DNA from: Dendrolimus kikuchii
Taxonomy: Eukaryota; Arthropoda; Insecta; Lepidoptera; Lasiocampidae
DNA length: 64,000 nt
Direction: 5' to 3'
Assembly (NCBI GenBank): GCA_019925095.2
Contig: CM034394.1
Span: 26,958,272-27,022,271 of the forward strand
The notes beneath the pieces are model-generated. The model worked only from the letters and a program-made list of their open reading frames with translations. It did no database searches and had not been told where the DNA came from. A program made the position numbers and the translations under genes. Below are positions 63,847-64,000 of this stretch, one piece after another (within the stretch, counting starts at the first letter, position 1; every line of letters begins with the position of its first letter).

Positions 63847-64000
63847 GACGGCCTCTGTGGTTGAGCGGGTTAAGCCTTTGCCAGCATACCTCACTGCAAC
63901 GCAGAGGTTCCGGGTTCGATTGCTGGTATAGTAAATTTCGGAAACGTATTTTCTCCGTTATTTACTATGGTCTGGGATCGGCCCCAGAATAGTCTGTTGT
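63847..64000 (+). mobile_element. tRNA-derived SINE1, cut by window edge
   Basis: A box TGGTTGAGCGG and B box GGTTCGATTGC; runs off the right edge. Confidence 0.9.

Overview
The window looks like lepidopteran (moth or butterfly) nuclear DNA. It is AT-rich and intron-rich and very dense in repeats. It carries a Dong/R4-type retrotransposon in (TAA)n, a BEL/Pao element, tRNA-derived SINEs, a (GTAT)n-tailed LINE family, and short repeats with ends like 'gcccgcgac' and 'aaatcgg' of the kind common in Lepidoptera. Species cannot be read from the sequence; Lepidoptera is an inference from the repeat types and a TRP channel of insect type.

One host gene is clear: a TRPC-family cation channel, best matched by memory to insect Trpgamma, on the minus strand. 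I could place 13 exons (47002 down to 5264). Every intron keeps phase across the junction and every splice site is AG/GT. Together they give about 1,028 codons. In order they encode the last ankyrin helix pair and TRP_2 domain (47002-46472), membrane segments S1-S5 (40383-34181), pore turret (32739-32613), pore and S6 (26108-25913), TRP box (24377-24186), a 42-base microexon (21633-21592), a conserved C-terminal coil (19924-19741) and three low-complexity, GC-rich tail exons (15843-15477, 8664-8220, 5506-5264). The N-terminal ankyrin exons are not visible and should lie beyond 64000, so the intron upstream of 47002 is at least 17 kb.

Everything else is introns and flanks filled with mobile elements. 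1-5263: LINE tail, foldback element, MITE, a decayed LTR. 5.8-8.2 kb: small interspersed repeats. 8.7-13.4 kb: a degenerate Dong/R4-like LINE in TAA repeats, followed directly by a second TAA-associated retroposon and a SINE. 13.5-14.0 kb: solo LTR with target duplication. 15-47 kb: introns full of (GTAT)n LINE tails, a poly(A)-signal retroposon (about 20 copies in the window), two SINE families, foldback elements and two more solo LTRs. 48-53 kb: LINE remnants and duplicated repeats. 53.5-59.6 kb: a young BEL/Pao element with 319-bp LTRs differing at one base and a single 1,689-codon ORF whose reverse transcriptase core is missing. 60-64 kb: a third TAA-associated retroposon and a plus-strand unit with clustered heat shock elements, TATA box and initiator but no long ORF.

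The most unusual items are the BEL/Pao element with an uninterrupted frame but no RT catalytic core, the family of TAA-flanked 5'-truncated retroposons with a structured head, and the heat-shock-type promoter unit.
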